The position numbers were made by a program, and so were the translations under genes. The notes beneath the pieces were generated by a model, which was given only the letters and a program-made list of their open reading frames with translations, searched no databases and was not told the origin of the DNA. From Actinomycetes bacterium (GTDB lineage Bacteria > Actinomycetota > Actinomycetes > Actinomycetales > Microbacteriaceae), in contig JAEWDJ010000327.1 of assembly GCA_023390155.1 (NCBI GenBank), positions 1 to 6,347 of the forward strand: a DNA stretch of 6,347 nt, written 5' to 3'. Below are positions 1-6,347 of the stretch, in pieces (positions within the stretch are counted from its first letter, which is position 1; every line of letters begins with the position of its first letter).

Positions 1-144
1 CCCCCACGCGCTCGCGAAACCCGACACCGCGGCCCGCACACGTTCCGACCCCGACACCACCGCCTGCGACGGCTCGGCCGGGAACCCCCGGAACCGCGCC
101 CCGCACGCCGCGACCGCGTCGCGCTCCACCCCCACAACAGCCAT
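1..144 (-). CDS. Unrecognised protein, N-terminal fragment (cut by left edge)
   Basis: An open frame runs leftward from ATG at 144 to the window edge, giving 48 residues that begin MAVVGVERDAVAACGARF. An in-frame TAG lies four codons upstream, so the start is at or just inside this ATG. A promoter-like TTGAAA - 18 bp - TAGGTT sits so that exactly six bases separate TAGGTT from the ATG, which suggests a leaderless transcript and supports this start; a weak GGGTAGG (153-159) could instead act as a ribosome site. About 90% of third codon positions are G or C and composition is balanced, unlike the Pro/Arg-rich opposite strand. The fragment is Ala/Val-rich, probably helical, with no signal peptide. 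It faintly resembles small actinobacterial proteins of the WXG100/ESX-associated type (ending in ..GFASAWG), but that is impression only. No function is assigned. It is divergent from the Lrp-type regulator and may be its target. Confidence 0.6.
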   Translation of the reverse strand, partial: MAVVGVERDAVAACGARFRGFPAEPSQAVVSGSERVRAAVSGFASAWG

Positions 145-147
145 GCA

Positions 148-166
148 CAGAACCTACCCAGTTCTG
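148..166. promoter_or_regulatory. Inverted repeat over the left gene's -10 (candidate operator)
   Basis: CAGAAC (148-153) and GTTCTG (161-166) are perfect inverted arms separated by 7 bp. The repeat covers the TAGGTT -10 element of the divergent left gene, which is a classic repressor position. A dimeric regulator such as the adjacent Lrp-type protein could bind here. The arms are only 6 bp, so chance cannot be excluded. Confidence 0.35.
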
Positions 167-180
167 GATACCTGTTTCAA
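151..180 (-). promoter_or_regulatory. Promoter of the divergent left-edge gene (leaderless type)
   Basis: On the minus strand TTGAAA (180-175) is followed after 18 bp by TAGGTT (156-151), then six bases, then ATG at 144. These match -35 and actinobacterial TANNNT -10 elements, and the spacing puts the transcript start at or next to the ATG. This is the only promoter in the window with both elements convincing. An alternative pair, TTGAAA at 194-189 and TATCCA at 170-165 (also 18 bp apart), would give a short leader of about 14 bases. Confidence 0.55.
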
Positions 181-197
181 TGTTTGTATTTCAAACA
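181..197. promoter_or_regulatory. 17-bp palindrome TGTTTG-n5-CAAACA (candidate regulator site)
   Basis: TGTTTG (181-186) and CAAACA (192-197) are perfect inverted arms around an AT-only centre (TATTT). The element directly abuts the -35 box (175-180) of the divergent left gene and lies in the most AT-rich part of the window. Lrp/AsnC-family proteins typically bind partly palindromic sites of about 15 bp with an AT-rich centre, so this is the best candidate operator for the neighbouring regulator. That assignment is inferred from position and symmetry. Confidence 0.45.
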
Positions 198-210
198 CTA
201 TTTGCTTGAT

Positions 211-268
211 AACGATCGTTGCATCGGGCGCACGAATCCCGCGTGACGCTGGCTGCGACGCAACGATC
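211..268. promoter_or_regulatory. AACGATCGTT palindrome and 9-bp inverted repeat upstream of the Lrp gene
   Basis: AACGATCGTT (211-220) is a perfect 10-bp palindrome. Overlapping it, GATCGTTGC (214-222) is repeated in inverted orientation as GCAACGATC (260-268), 37 bp away. The second copy ends 5 bp before the TATGCT -10 element of the Lrp-type gene, so the pair could form a two-site operator used for autoregulation. Function is inferred; the repeats themselves are exact. Confidence 0.35.
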
Positions 269-273
269 CACCG

Positions 274-285
274 TATGCTTGCGCC
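274..285 (+). promoter_or_regulatory. Leaderless -10 element of the Lrp-type gene
   Basis: TATGCT (274-279) fits the actinobacterial TANNNT -10 consensus and is followed by six bases before the GTG start at 286, so transcription would begin at about the first base of the start codon. There is no recognisable Shine-Dalgarno sequence in front of this GTG and no good -35 at 17-18 bp, which is common in high-GC actinobacteria, especially at activated promoters. Confidence 0.5.
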
Positions 286-723
286 GTGGACAACCTCGAT
301 CGCAGCATCCTCGATCTCCTCCGCCAGAACGCACGCGCCGGCTACGGAGACATCGGCTCGGTCGTCGGCCTGTCCGCCTCCGCCGTCAAGCGCCGCGTCG
401 ACCGCCTCGTCGCCGACGGCGTGATCCGTGGCTTCACGATCCAGGTCGATCCGGCGATCGACGGCATGAGCACCGAGGCTTACGTGGAGCTGTTCTGCCG
501 CGGTACCGTGTCGCCCGAGGAGCTCCTGCGCATCCTCTCGGCCGTCCCGGAGGTCGTGGATGCCGGCACCGTCACGGGCAGCGCCGACGCGATCGTCCAC
601 ATCCGCTCGCGCGACATCCCCAGCCTGGAGGCCGCCCTCGAAAAGGTCCGCCTCGCGCCCAATGTGGATCACACGCGCAGCGCCATCGTGCTCTCCCGCC
701 TCATCAACCGCGGCAACGGCTGA
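286..723 (+). CDS. Lrp/AsnC-family transcriptional regulator
   Basis: This 145-residue protein has the two-part plan of the feast/famine (Lrp/AsnC) regulators. Residues about 3-57 are the DNA-binding winged helix, opening with the family-typical LDRSILDLLRQNAR and carrying the helix-turn-helix at about 20-42 (DIGSVVGLSASAVKRRVDRL). Residues about 62-140 form the RAM ligand-binding and oligomerisation domain, with the G-x-x-D turn (TGSAD, Gly98-Asp101) expected near the effector pocket. Length is close to the family norm of about 150. These proteins bind amino acids or related metabolites and switch transcription of nearby genes and of themselves. The GTG start at 286 is chosen because it begins the family motif and lies six bases after TATGCT, implying leaderless translation. 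It is divergent from the unrecognised left-edge gene, across a region with several symmetric elements, which is its likely target. The effector cannot be told from the sequence. Confidence 0.93.
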   Translation: MDNLDRSILDLLRQNARAGYGDIGSVVGLSASAVKRRVDRLVADGVIRGFTIQVDPAIDGMSTEAYVELFCRGTVSPEELLRILSAVPEVVDAGTVTGSADAIVHIRSRDIPSLEAALEKVRLAPNVDHTRSAIVLSRLINRGNG

Positions 724-772
724 CCGCGCGGCGCCTGTCGCGAATCTTCAAGACCCCGAGCCACCCCGCGCG

Positions 773-784
773 CACACTCGGAGC
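773..784 (+). promoter_or_regulatory. Possible leaderless -10 of the SRPBCC gene (weak)
   Basis: CACACT (773-778) lies six bases before the ATG at 785, the same spacing as at the stronger TANNNT sites here, but the first T is replaced by C. A GGAG at 780-783 is only one base from the ATG, too close to serve as a normal ribosome-binding site, so leaderless initiation is the simpler reading. Read-through from the Lrp-type gene 61 bp upstream is also possible. Confidence 0.25.
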
Positions 785-1210
785 ATGACCGAGACAGCAC
801 GCGCGAGCATCCGTGTCGCCGCCGACCGCGACACCCTCTGGCACGCGCTCACCGACCCCGACACCATCGCGCGCTACCTCTTCGGGACGCGGGTGGAGAC
901 CGACTGGCAGCCGGGCAGCCCGATCGTCTATCGAGGCGAGTGGGAGGGCAAGCCGTACGAGGACAGGGGCACCATCCTCGACATGGTCCCCGGCGAGCGC
1001 CTCCTGACCAGCTACTACAGCCCGCTCAGCGGCAAGCCGGACGAGCCGGAGAGCTACCAGGACGTCTCGTACCACCTCGCCGACGACGGCGACGGAACCC
1101 TCGTGACCGTCACTCAGGACGGCTGCGCCGACCCCGCGGACGCCGAGCGGATGTCCGCGAACTGGGCGGCGACCCTGCAGTCGCTGCGGTCGGTGGTCGA
1201 GGCCGGCTGA
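785..1210 (+). CDS. SRPBCC (START/Bet v1-like, AHSA1-type) domain protein
   Basis: The 141-residue product is a single SRPBCC domain of the AHSA1 (activator of Hsp90 ATPase homologue) type, a helix-grip fold with a hydrophobic cavity. Supporting features in order are an N-terminal strand (RASIRVAADRDTLWHALTDP) typical of this family, the following D-T-I-A-R-Y helix, the W-x-P-G-S-P motif (TDWQPGSPIVYRGEW) of the first sheet hairpin, the GTILDMVPGERL strand pair, and a C-terminal long helix (NWAATLQSLRSVVEAG). Length matches the family. Members of this group are mostly uncharacterised, cytosolic, and thought to bind small hydrophobic ligands; no substrate can be named. The ATG at 785 is preferred although the frame is open far upstream, because the protein begins at the domain and upstream codons are Arg/Ser/Ala-rich and overlap the Lrp-type gene. 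It may be cotranscribed with that gene. Confidence 0.85.
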   Translation: MTETARASIRVAADRDTLWHALTDPDTIARYLFGTRVETDWQPGSPIVYRGEWEGKPYEDRGTILDMVPGERLLTSYYSPLSGKPDEPESYQDVSYHLADDGDGTLVTVTQDGCADPADAERMSANWAATLQSLRSVVEAG

Positions 1211-1246
1211 ACGTCGTCTGCGAGAATCCTCAGCCCGCGGCGACCG

Positions 1247-1258
1247 CAGCGGCCGCTG
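1247..1258. repeat. 12-bp perfect palindrome CAGCGGCCGCTG
   Basis: A perfect 12-bp palindrome lies in the 88-bp gap between the SRPBCC gene and the response regulator, about 40 bp before the latter's start. It could be a regulator site or part of a terminator for the SRPBCC gene, but in sequence this GC-rich a palindrome of only G/C core is weak evidence. No T-run follows. Confidence 0.25.
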
Positions 1259-1286
1259 AACCGAGCGCCGCCACGGCGAACAGTGG

Positions 1287-1298
1287 CACGATGGGCGC
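1287..1298 (+). promoter_or_regulatory. Possible leaderless -10 of the two-component operon (weak)
   Basis: CACGAT (1287-1292) lies exactly six bases before the ATG of the response regulator, matching the spacing seen at the other starts here; it differs from TANNNT only in the first base. No clear -35 is seen, and no convincing Shine-Dalgarno sequence precedes the ATG. Weak -35 and imperfect -10 elements would fit a promoter that needs activation, for example by the response regulator itself. Confidence 0.3.
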
Positions 1299-2035
<737 letters not shown>

Positions 2036-2039
<4 letters not shown>

Positions 2040-3469
2040 ACTGGCTGCGGCGGCTGTCGATCACGGCGCGCATCACGATCGGCAGCCTCCTCGTGGCCTC
2101 GCTCTTCGGCCTCGCCGCGGTGGTGGTCATCCGCATCGGGGTCGCGTCGATCCTCCACAACGCCACGGTCACCCTGCTCAGCAACGACATCGCCGCGCCC
2201 GCCGAGTCGGTGAAGAACGACCCGCGCGGTCCCTTCGACCTCCCCGGCGGCGGCCAGGAGCTCGCGGGCGTGGCCGCCGACGGGAGCATCCTCGCGTCGA
2301 CGCTCCCGGCGGCCATGGAGCCGAAGGTGGACGAGCTGATCGCGCTCGGCAGCACCCCCACGATGTTCCAGCTGGGCGACGACCAGTACCTGGTGCTGAC
2401 GGAGACGGTCTCGACGTCGGATGGCGACGTCCACATCGTCGCCGCTCGCAACGACGAGACGACCGCCCTCATCCTCGACCGGCTCACGGCTGCTCTGCTC
2501 ATCGGCGCCGGCGTGCTCATCCTGGGCTTCGGCGGCGCTTCGTGGCTGCTGGCCCGCGCCGCGCTGCGACCGGTGAGCCGGATGCGCGAGCAGGCCGAGC
2601 TCATCGCCGGCGAGGAGCGGTCGAGCCAGGAGGCGTCGACGAGCCTGCTCACCGTCGGGCCCGCCCGCGACGAGCTCTCCGAGCTGGCGACGACCCTGAA
2701 CGACCTCATCCGCCGGCTCCGGGCCTCCGCCGACCGCGAGCGGCAGATGGTCTCGGATGCGAGCCACGAGCTGCGCACCCCGCTCGCCGTGCTGCGCGGC
2801 CAGCTGGAGCTCGCCGAGCTGGACGCAGGCGACCCCGATGCGCTGCTCGACGCCATCCGCTCCTCCCACTCGACCGCCCTGCGCCTCGGCCAGCTGGCGA
2901 ACAACCTGCTCGAGCTCTCCCGCATCGAGGCCGGGCCGGTCAGCGGCCGTATCGACTGGCGCACTCTGGTCGACGAGCTGACCGACGCGATCGATCGCGC
3001 CCGCCTGCTCGCCGGCGGGGACGACGAGCGCGGCAGCATCTCGGTCGACTTCGACTACGACCCGCGGAGTCGCCCCGCCCCCGACGCCCGCATCGCGCTC
3101 TCGCCGACCGATGTCGGCCGCATCCTGGACAACCTCCTCGGCAACGCGATCACCGCGATCCGCTCGGTGCCGGATCACGGCGACGCGACGGTCACCGCCG
3201 AGATCGCGGTGGCCGGCGACCGCGTGGTGCTGACGGTGCGCGACACCGGTCCCGGGATGCCGGAGGAGTTCATCCCTGTCGCCCTCGACCGCTTCACCCG
3301 GGCGGACGGCGCGCGCACCTCCACCTCCGGCGCGGGCGGAGGACTGGGGCTCGCGATCGTCGCGGCGCTGGCCGGGTCCGCGGGCGGCGAGGTCGTCCTC
3401 GCGAACGCACGCCCGGCCGGCCTCGTGGTCACGGTATCGCTGCCCCTCGTCCGCTCCACGGATCAGTGA
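2036..3469 (+). CDS. Membrane sensor histidine kinase (HAMP-HisKA-HATPase_c)
   Basis: The 477-residue protein is the sensor partner of the response regulator it overlaps. Order of parts: short basic N-terminus, membrane segment 1 (about 13-32), extracellular sensor region of about 115 residues, membrane segment 2 (about 150-172), HAMP linker (about 173-230, with the Pro179 of ALRPVSRM), HisKA dimerisation domain with phosphorylated His244 in DASHELRTPL, and the ATP-binding domain with N-box Asn370 (NLLGNAI), G1 box 403-409 (DTGPGMP), F-box (DRFTRAD) and G2 box 432-438 (GAGGGLG). All catalytic boxes are present, so it should be active. The loop after the N-box (TAIRSVPDHGD) departs from the usual NAIKYT form. 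The sensor region shows no named domain, so the stimulus is unknown. GTG at 2036 is chosen for the four-base GTGA overlap, the GGAGAAG upstream, and because it gives a standard kinase N-terminus (VNWLRRLSITARI). Confidence 0.95.
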
Positions 3470-3481
3470 GCACTCGCCGAA

Positions 3482-3530
3482 TACGTAGAAGGTGCGCCGT
3501 CTCTCCTCGGGGCGGCGCGCTTTCTGCGTA
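3482..3530 (+). terminator. Strong hairpin after the two-component operon
   Basis: TACGTAGAAGGTGCGCCG (3482-3499) pairs with CGGCGCGCTTTCTGCGTA (3513-3530) over 18 bp around a 13-base loop. In plus-strand RNA, three of the pairs are G-U and the rest are Watson-Crick. In minus-strand RNA those three become A-C mismatches, so the structure is built for rightward transcripts from the kinase gene. There is no U-run after it, as is usual for high-GC actinobacterial terminators. It sits 12 bp after the kinase stop and 10 bp before the end of the convergent reductase gene. Confidence 0.7.
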
Positions 3531-3540
3531 GTCGGCGGGG

Positions 3541-4395
3541 CTAGTGGCCGCTGACGTCGGAGTCGACGCCCGCGTCCGGACCCTCGTCCAGCGCGTCGAG
3601 CGCGGCCAGGTCGTCGCCGTCGAGCTCGAAGTCGAAGGCGGCCAGGTTGTCGGCCATCCGCTGCGGGTTGGCGGACTTCGGGATCACCACGAGACCGTTC
3701 TGGATGTGCCAGCGCAGCACGATCTGGCCGGGCGTGCGATCGTGCTTCTCGGCGAGGTCCGCCAGCACGGGCGCGGAGAGCAGGTCACCCGATCCGCCGC
3801 CCAGCGGGCTCCACGATTCGGTGAGGATGCCCCGTTCGGTGTCGTAGGCCCGCTGCTCGCGGCGGGTGATGGCGGGGCTGAGCTGGATCTGGTTCACGGC
3901 GGGAACGACGCCGGTGGCGTCGATCAGCCGGTCGAGGTGCGCCGGCTTGAAGTTCGAGACGCCGATGGCGCGCGTCTTTCCGGCCTCGCGGAGGCGGATG
4001 AACGTCTCCCAGGTGGAGACGAACTCGCCTCGCGCGGGAAGCGGCCAGTGGATGAGCAGCAGGTCGACGTAGTCCAGGCCCAGCCGGTCGAGGCTCCCGT
4101 CGAGGCCGTCGACGGCGCGGTCGTCGCCCTGGAACTCCCCGTCGAGCTTCGTCGTCACGAACCAGTCCTCACGCGCGACACCGCTCGCGGCGATACCGCG
4201 GCCGACCCCGGTCTCGTTGCCGTACTTCACCGCCGTGTCGACGTGCCGGTAGCCGAGCTCGGCGGCCGCGATGACGGCGTTCTCGACGGCGGCGTCGTCG
4301 AGCGGCCACGTCCCGAGACCCAGCTGCGGGATGCTTCCCCCGGAGTTGAGGGGAAGGGACGGCACGGCGGACGGAGCGGAGGCGGGGGTCGTCAT
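3541..4395 (-). CDS. Aldo/keto reductase (2,5-diketo-D-gluconate reductase-like)
   Basis: The product is a 284-residue, cytosolic, NAD(P)H-dependent (beta/alpha)8-barrel oxidoreductase of the aldo/keto reductase superfamily, closest in style to the AKR5 prokaryotic group. All four catalytic residues are visible, numbered from the ATG at 4395: Asp53 and Tyr58 in HVDTAVKYGNE, Lys83 in FVTTKL and His116 in LLIHWP. Other signatures are GLGTWPLDD at the N-terminus, GVSNF, VNQIQLSP, and the cofactor-binding VIPKSANPQRMADN near the C-terminus. The usual substrate class is carbonyl compounds reduced to alcohols; the true substrate cannot be read from sequence. The ATG at 4395 is preferred to an in-frame GTG at 4401 because a TAGGCT -10-like element ends just before the GTG and six bases before the ATG; the GTG would add two residues. 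It follows the putA-like gene on the same strand by 58 bp and is convergent with the kinase gene. Confidence 0.93.
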   Translation of the reverse strand: MTTPASAPSAVPSLPLNSGGSIPQLGLGTWPLDDAAVENAVIAAAELGYRHVDTAVKYGNETGVGRGIAASGVAREDWFVTTKLDGEFQGDDRAVDGLDGSLDRLGLDYVDLLLIHWPLPARGEFVSTWETFIRLREAGKTRAIGVSNFKPAHLDRLIDATGVVPAVNQIQLSPAITRREQRAYDTERGILTESWSPLGGGSGDLLSAPVLADLAEKHDRTPGQIVLRWHIQNGLVVIPKSANPQRMADNLAAFDFELDGDDLAALDALDEGPDAGVDSDVSGH

Positions 4396-4407
4396 GGCCA
4401 CAGCCTA
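4396..4407 (-). promoter_or_regulatory. Leaderless -10 element of the aldo/keto reductase gene
   Basis: On the minus strand TAGGCT (4407-4402) is followed by six bases and then ATG at 4395, matching the TANNNT-six-start pattern at the Lrp-type and left-edge genes. It implies that the reductase has its own promoter rather than depending only on transcription from putA. No clear -35 is visible. Confidence 0.45.
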
Positions 4408-4417
4408 CGCTCGCCCC

Positions 4418-4437
4418 TCGGTCGGCGGCCGGACCGA
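4418..4437 (-). terminator. Short hairpin between putA and the reductase (possible terminator)
   Basis: TCGGTC and GACCGA form a perfect 6-bp stem around an 8-base GC loop, 16 bases past the putA stop on the minus strand. There is no U-run. It may weakly end putA transcription ahead of the reductase promoter, or be chance in GC-rich sequence. Confidence 0.3.
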
Positions 4438-4453
4438 CGACGAACGGTGACGG

Positions 4454-6347
4454 TCAGATCACCCCCTCCGAGAACCGGGTCGGGTTCCCGAACCGGTGGT
4501 TGGTGATCGAGATGGCCTGCTCGTGCAGGAACGGCAGCACCTCGATCCGCCCGGAGGGCGTGACCTCCCCGGCGTAGACGGCGACATCCGGGCTGCCGCC
4601 GAGCGCCTCGGCGAGAGCCGCGGGGTCGCCGCCGATGAGCCGGATACGGTGGGCGGCCACCTTGCCCGCTCGCACGCGGGCGAGCCATTGGGCGTCGTCC
4701 TCCACGGTGACCTCGACCTCCCGTTCGCGGAGCAGCTGGTGCATCCCCCGGGGGAGCTTCATCGCCGTGCTGACGGTGAAGGGCGAGCGTGCGATCGTCC
4801 CGGCCGCCAGGATGCGGAGCAGCTCCGGGAGGGTCCGCCCGTCGGAGAGGCGGATCGTCACCGGCACCGGTCGATAGCGGAACAGGTTGCGCTCGACCCC
4901 GAGGCCCGACACATCCTTCACCTGCCGGTACTCCGTGGCGACGGCGATCGCGTCGCTCAGCGCGGAGCGTCGCACCAGGTCGAACGCCGGATAGTCCATC
5001 GAGGACTGCCCGGACTCGATGAGGTCCGAGACCCGGTCCTCCAGCCCGCGCAGGTGGAGGCTGGCGCTGGAGTTGCCCGATTCCGGCAGCCAGCTCCCGA
5101 GCCCGAGGAGGTAGTTGGGACCGCCCGCCTTGGTGCCCGCACCGACCGACGATCGCTTCCATCCGCCGAACGGCTGCCGCCGCACGATCGCACCGGTGAT
5201 CCCGCGGTTGACGTAGAGGTTGCCCGCTTCGACGGTGTCGAGCCACTCGGCGAGCTCGTCCGAGTCGAGAGAGTGGAGGCCGGCCGTCAGGCCGTACTCG
5301 ATCGCGTTCTGATAGCGGACCGCCTCGTCGAGGGAGCGCGCCGTCATGATGCCGAGCACGGGACCGAAGAACTCGGTGAGGTGGAAGTACGATCCCGGTT
5401 CGACGCCCGTGCGGATACCGGGAGACCAGAGCCGGCCCGTGTCGTCCAGGCGCTCGGGCTCCACCAGCCATTCCTCGCCCGAGCCCAGCGTCGTCAGGGC
5501 GTGCAGGAGCTTGCCCGAGGCCGGCTCGATGAGCGGCCCCATCTGACTCGTCGGGTCGGCCGGGTAGCCCACCCGCAGGCTCCGTGTCGCGTCCACCAGC
5601 TGGTTGCGGAACCGCTCCGAACGGGCGACCGACCCCACCAGGATCACCAGGCTCGCCGCCGAGCACTTCTGCCCGGCGTGCCCGAACGCGCTCTTGACGA
5701 TGTCGGAGACGGCCAGGTCGTAATCCGCGCTCGGCGTGACGATGATGGCGTTCTTGCCGCTGGTCTCGGCGAGGAGCGGCAGGTCGGGCCGCCAGGAACG
5801 GAACAGCTTGGCCGTCTCGTAGGAGCCGGTGAGGATCACGCGGCCCACCCGCGGGTCCGCGACGAGCGCCCGCCCGAGGTCGTTCTCGGGCACGTCCGCC
5901 AGGACGAGCAACTCGCGCGGGATGCCGGCCTCCCACAGCGCCTCGACCAGCACGGCGGCGCAGCGCTTCGCTTGGGGAGCCGGCTTGATGATGACGCCGC
6001 TCCCCGCGGCGAGCGCCGACAGCACCGAGCCGGCGGGGATGGCGACCGGGAAGTTCCACGGCGGCGTGACCACGGTCAGCGCGGTCGGGACGAAGCGCGC
6101 GCCCTGGACGGCGTCGAGATCGCGTGCGAGCGCGGCGTAGTAATGGGCGAAGTCGACGGCCTCGCTGACCTCCGGGTCGGCTTCGGCGATGGTCTTGCCG
6201 GTCTCGGCCGCCATGATCTCGATCAGCCGGTCGCGGTTGGCCTCGAGCGCGTGGCCGGCGCGGTCGAGGACCGCAGCCCGGTCGAAGCCGCTGCGGGTGC
6301 CCCAGGCGCTGCCCGCGGCGACGGTCTGCCGCAGGAGGGTCTCCAGT
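4454..6347 (-). CDS. putA: PutA-type proline utilisation enzyme, C-terminal 630 residues (cut by right edge)
   Basis: This frame is open from the right edge and ends at TGA 4456-4454; its start lies outside the window. The visible part holds the L-glutamate gamma-semialdehyde (P5C) dehydrogenase module, which uses NAD+ to make glutamate. Seen in order: AAETGKTIAEADPEVSEA, the cofactor-site PPWNFP and IIKPAPQ, catalytic Glu (visible residue 194, in LLAETSGKN), catalytic Cys (visible residue 228, in GHAGQKCSAAS), then EFFGPVLGI and FGGWKRSSVG. From about visible residue 415 onward is a C-terminal ALDH-superfamily domain as found in long (type B) bifunctional PutA, ending with an actinobacterial-style tail (SITNHRFGNPTRFSEGVI) that in these enzymes helps close the dehydrogenase tunnel. 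Proline dehydrogenase, if fused, would be encoded beyond 6347. A stand-alone P5C dehydrogenase is less likely because such enzymes lack this C-terminal domain. Confidence 0.92.
   Translation of the reverse strand, partial: LETLLRQTVAAGSAWGTRSGFDRAAVLDRAGHALEANRDRLIEIMAAETGKTIAEADPEVSEAVDFAHYYAALARDLDAVQGARFVPTALTVVTPPWNFPVAIPAGSVLSALAAGSGVIIKPAPQAKRCAAVLVEALWEAGIPRELLVLADVPENDLGRALVADPRVGRVILTGSYETAKLFRSWRPDLPLLAETSGKNAIIVTPSADYDLAVSDIVKSAFGHAGQKCSAASLVILVGSVARSERFRNQLVDATRSLRVGYPADPTSQMGPLIEPASGKLLHALTTLGSGEEWLVEPERLDDTGRLWSPGIRTGVEPGSYFHLTEFFGPVLGIMTARSLDEAVRYQNAIEYGLTAGLHSLDSDELAEWLDTVEAGNLYVNRGITGAIVRRQPFGGWKRSSVGAGTKAGGPNYLLGLGSWLPESGNSSASLHLRGLEDRVSDLIESGQSSMDYPAFDLVRRSALSDAIAVATEYRQVKDVSGLGVERNLFRYRPVPVTIRLSDGRTLPELLRILAAGTIARSPFTVSTAMKLPRGMHQLLREREVEVTVEDDAQWLARVRAGKVAAHRIRLIGGDPAALAEALGGSPDVAVYAGEVTPSGRIEVLPFLHEQAISITNHRFGNPTRFSEGVI

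Noticed and set aside
154..672. A 172-codon minus-strand frame antisense to the Lrp-type gene
   Set aside because: It runs through the AT-rich promoter region and opposes a clear regulator gene, with Asp/Ala/Gly/Val-rich shadow composition.
1221..1234. Imperfect symmetry around GAGAATCCTCAG upstream of the response regulator, as a possible regulator box
   Set aside because: The arms mismatch at several positions and no second copy is seen, so it does not stand above chance.
3544..4506. A 320-codon plus-strand frame antisense to the reductase
   Set aside because: It is the mirror of a well-supported enzyme gene, and its Val/Gly/Arg/Asp-rich composition is typical of antisense frames in high-GC DNA.
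4392..6059. A 555-codon minus-strand frame overlapping putA and the reductase start
   Set aside because: It is the same-strand shadow of putA, very rich in Arg, Gly and Pro, and has no motif. The putA frame carries the catalytic Glu and Cys motifs.

Overview
The window is very GC-rich with strong G/C bias at third codon positions and short gaps. Apparent leaderless promoters (TANNNT six bases before a start codon) recur. Together this points to a high-GC actinobacterium, and the protein types fit Microbacteriaceae or relatives. That placement is inference from style, not from a search.

Layout. On the left edge (1-144, minus) is the N-terminal 48 codons of an unrecognised gene. It is divergent from an Lrp/AsnC-family regulator (286-723, plus). 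The 141-bp gap between them holds a strikingly AT-rich core (about one third G+C over 161-220), three symmetric elements and the best promoter in the window. Then on the plus strand come an SRPBCC/AHSA1-like protein (785-1210) and a two-component pair: an OmpR-type response regulator (1299-2039) and a membrane histidine kinase (2036-3469), translationally coupled by a GTGA overlap. A strong 18-bp-stem hairpin (3482-3530) ends this block. On the minus strand, facing it, lie an aldo/keto reductase (3541-4395) and, upstream of that with a 58-bp gap, the C-terminal 630 residues of a PutA-type proline utilisation enzyme (4454 to beyond the right edge). The visible part of PutA is the glutamate-semialdehyde dehydrogenase module plus the C-terminal ALDH-superfamily domain.

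How the genes may work together. The two-component pair is a self-contained signalling unit with all key phosphotransfer residues present; its stimulus and targets cannot be read from the window. PutA oxidises proline to glutamate. The aldo/keto reductase follows it on the same strand but has its own promoter-like element. The Lrp-type regulator probably controls itself and the divergent gene. A link between Lrp and putA, 3.7 kb away, is possible by analogy with other bacteria but nothing here proves it.

Overall this is ordinary chromosomal sequence. I see no mobile element, CRISPR array, RNA gene, toxin-antitoxin or defence system. The most useful observations are the divergent regulatory region, the repeated leaderless start architecture, and the strand-specific terminator hairpin.
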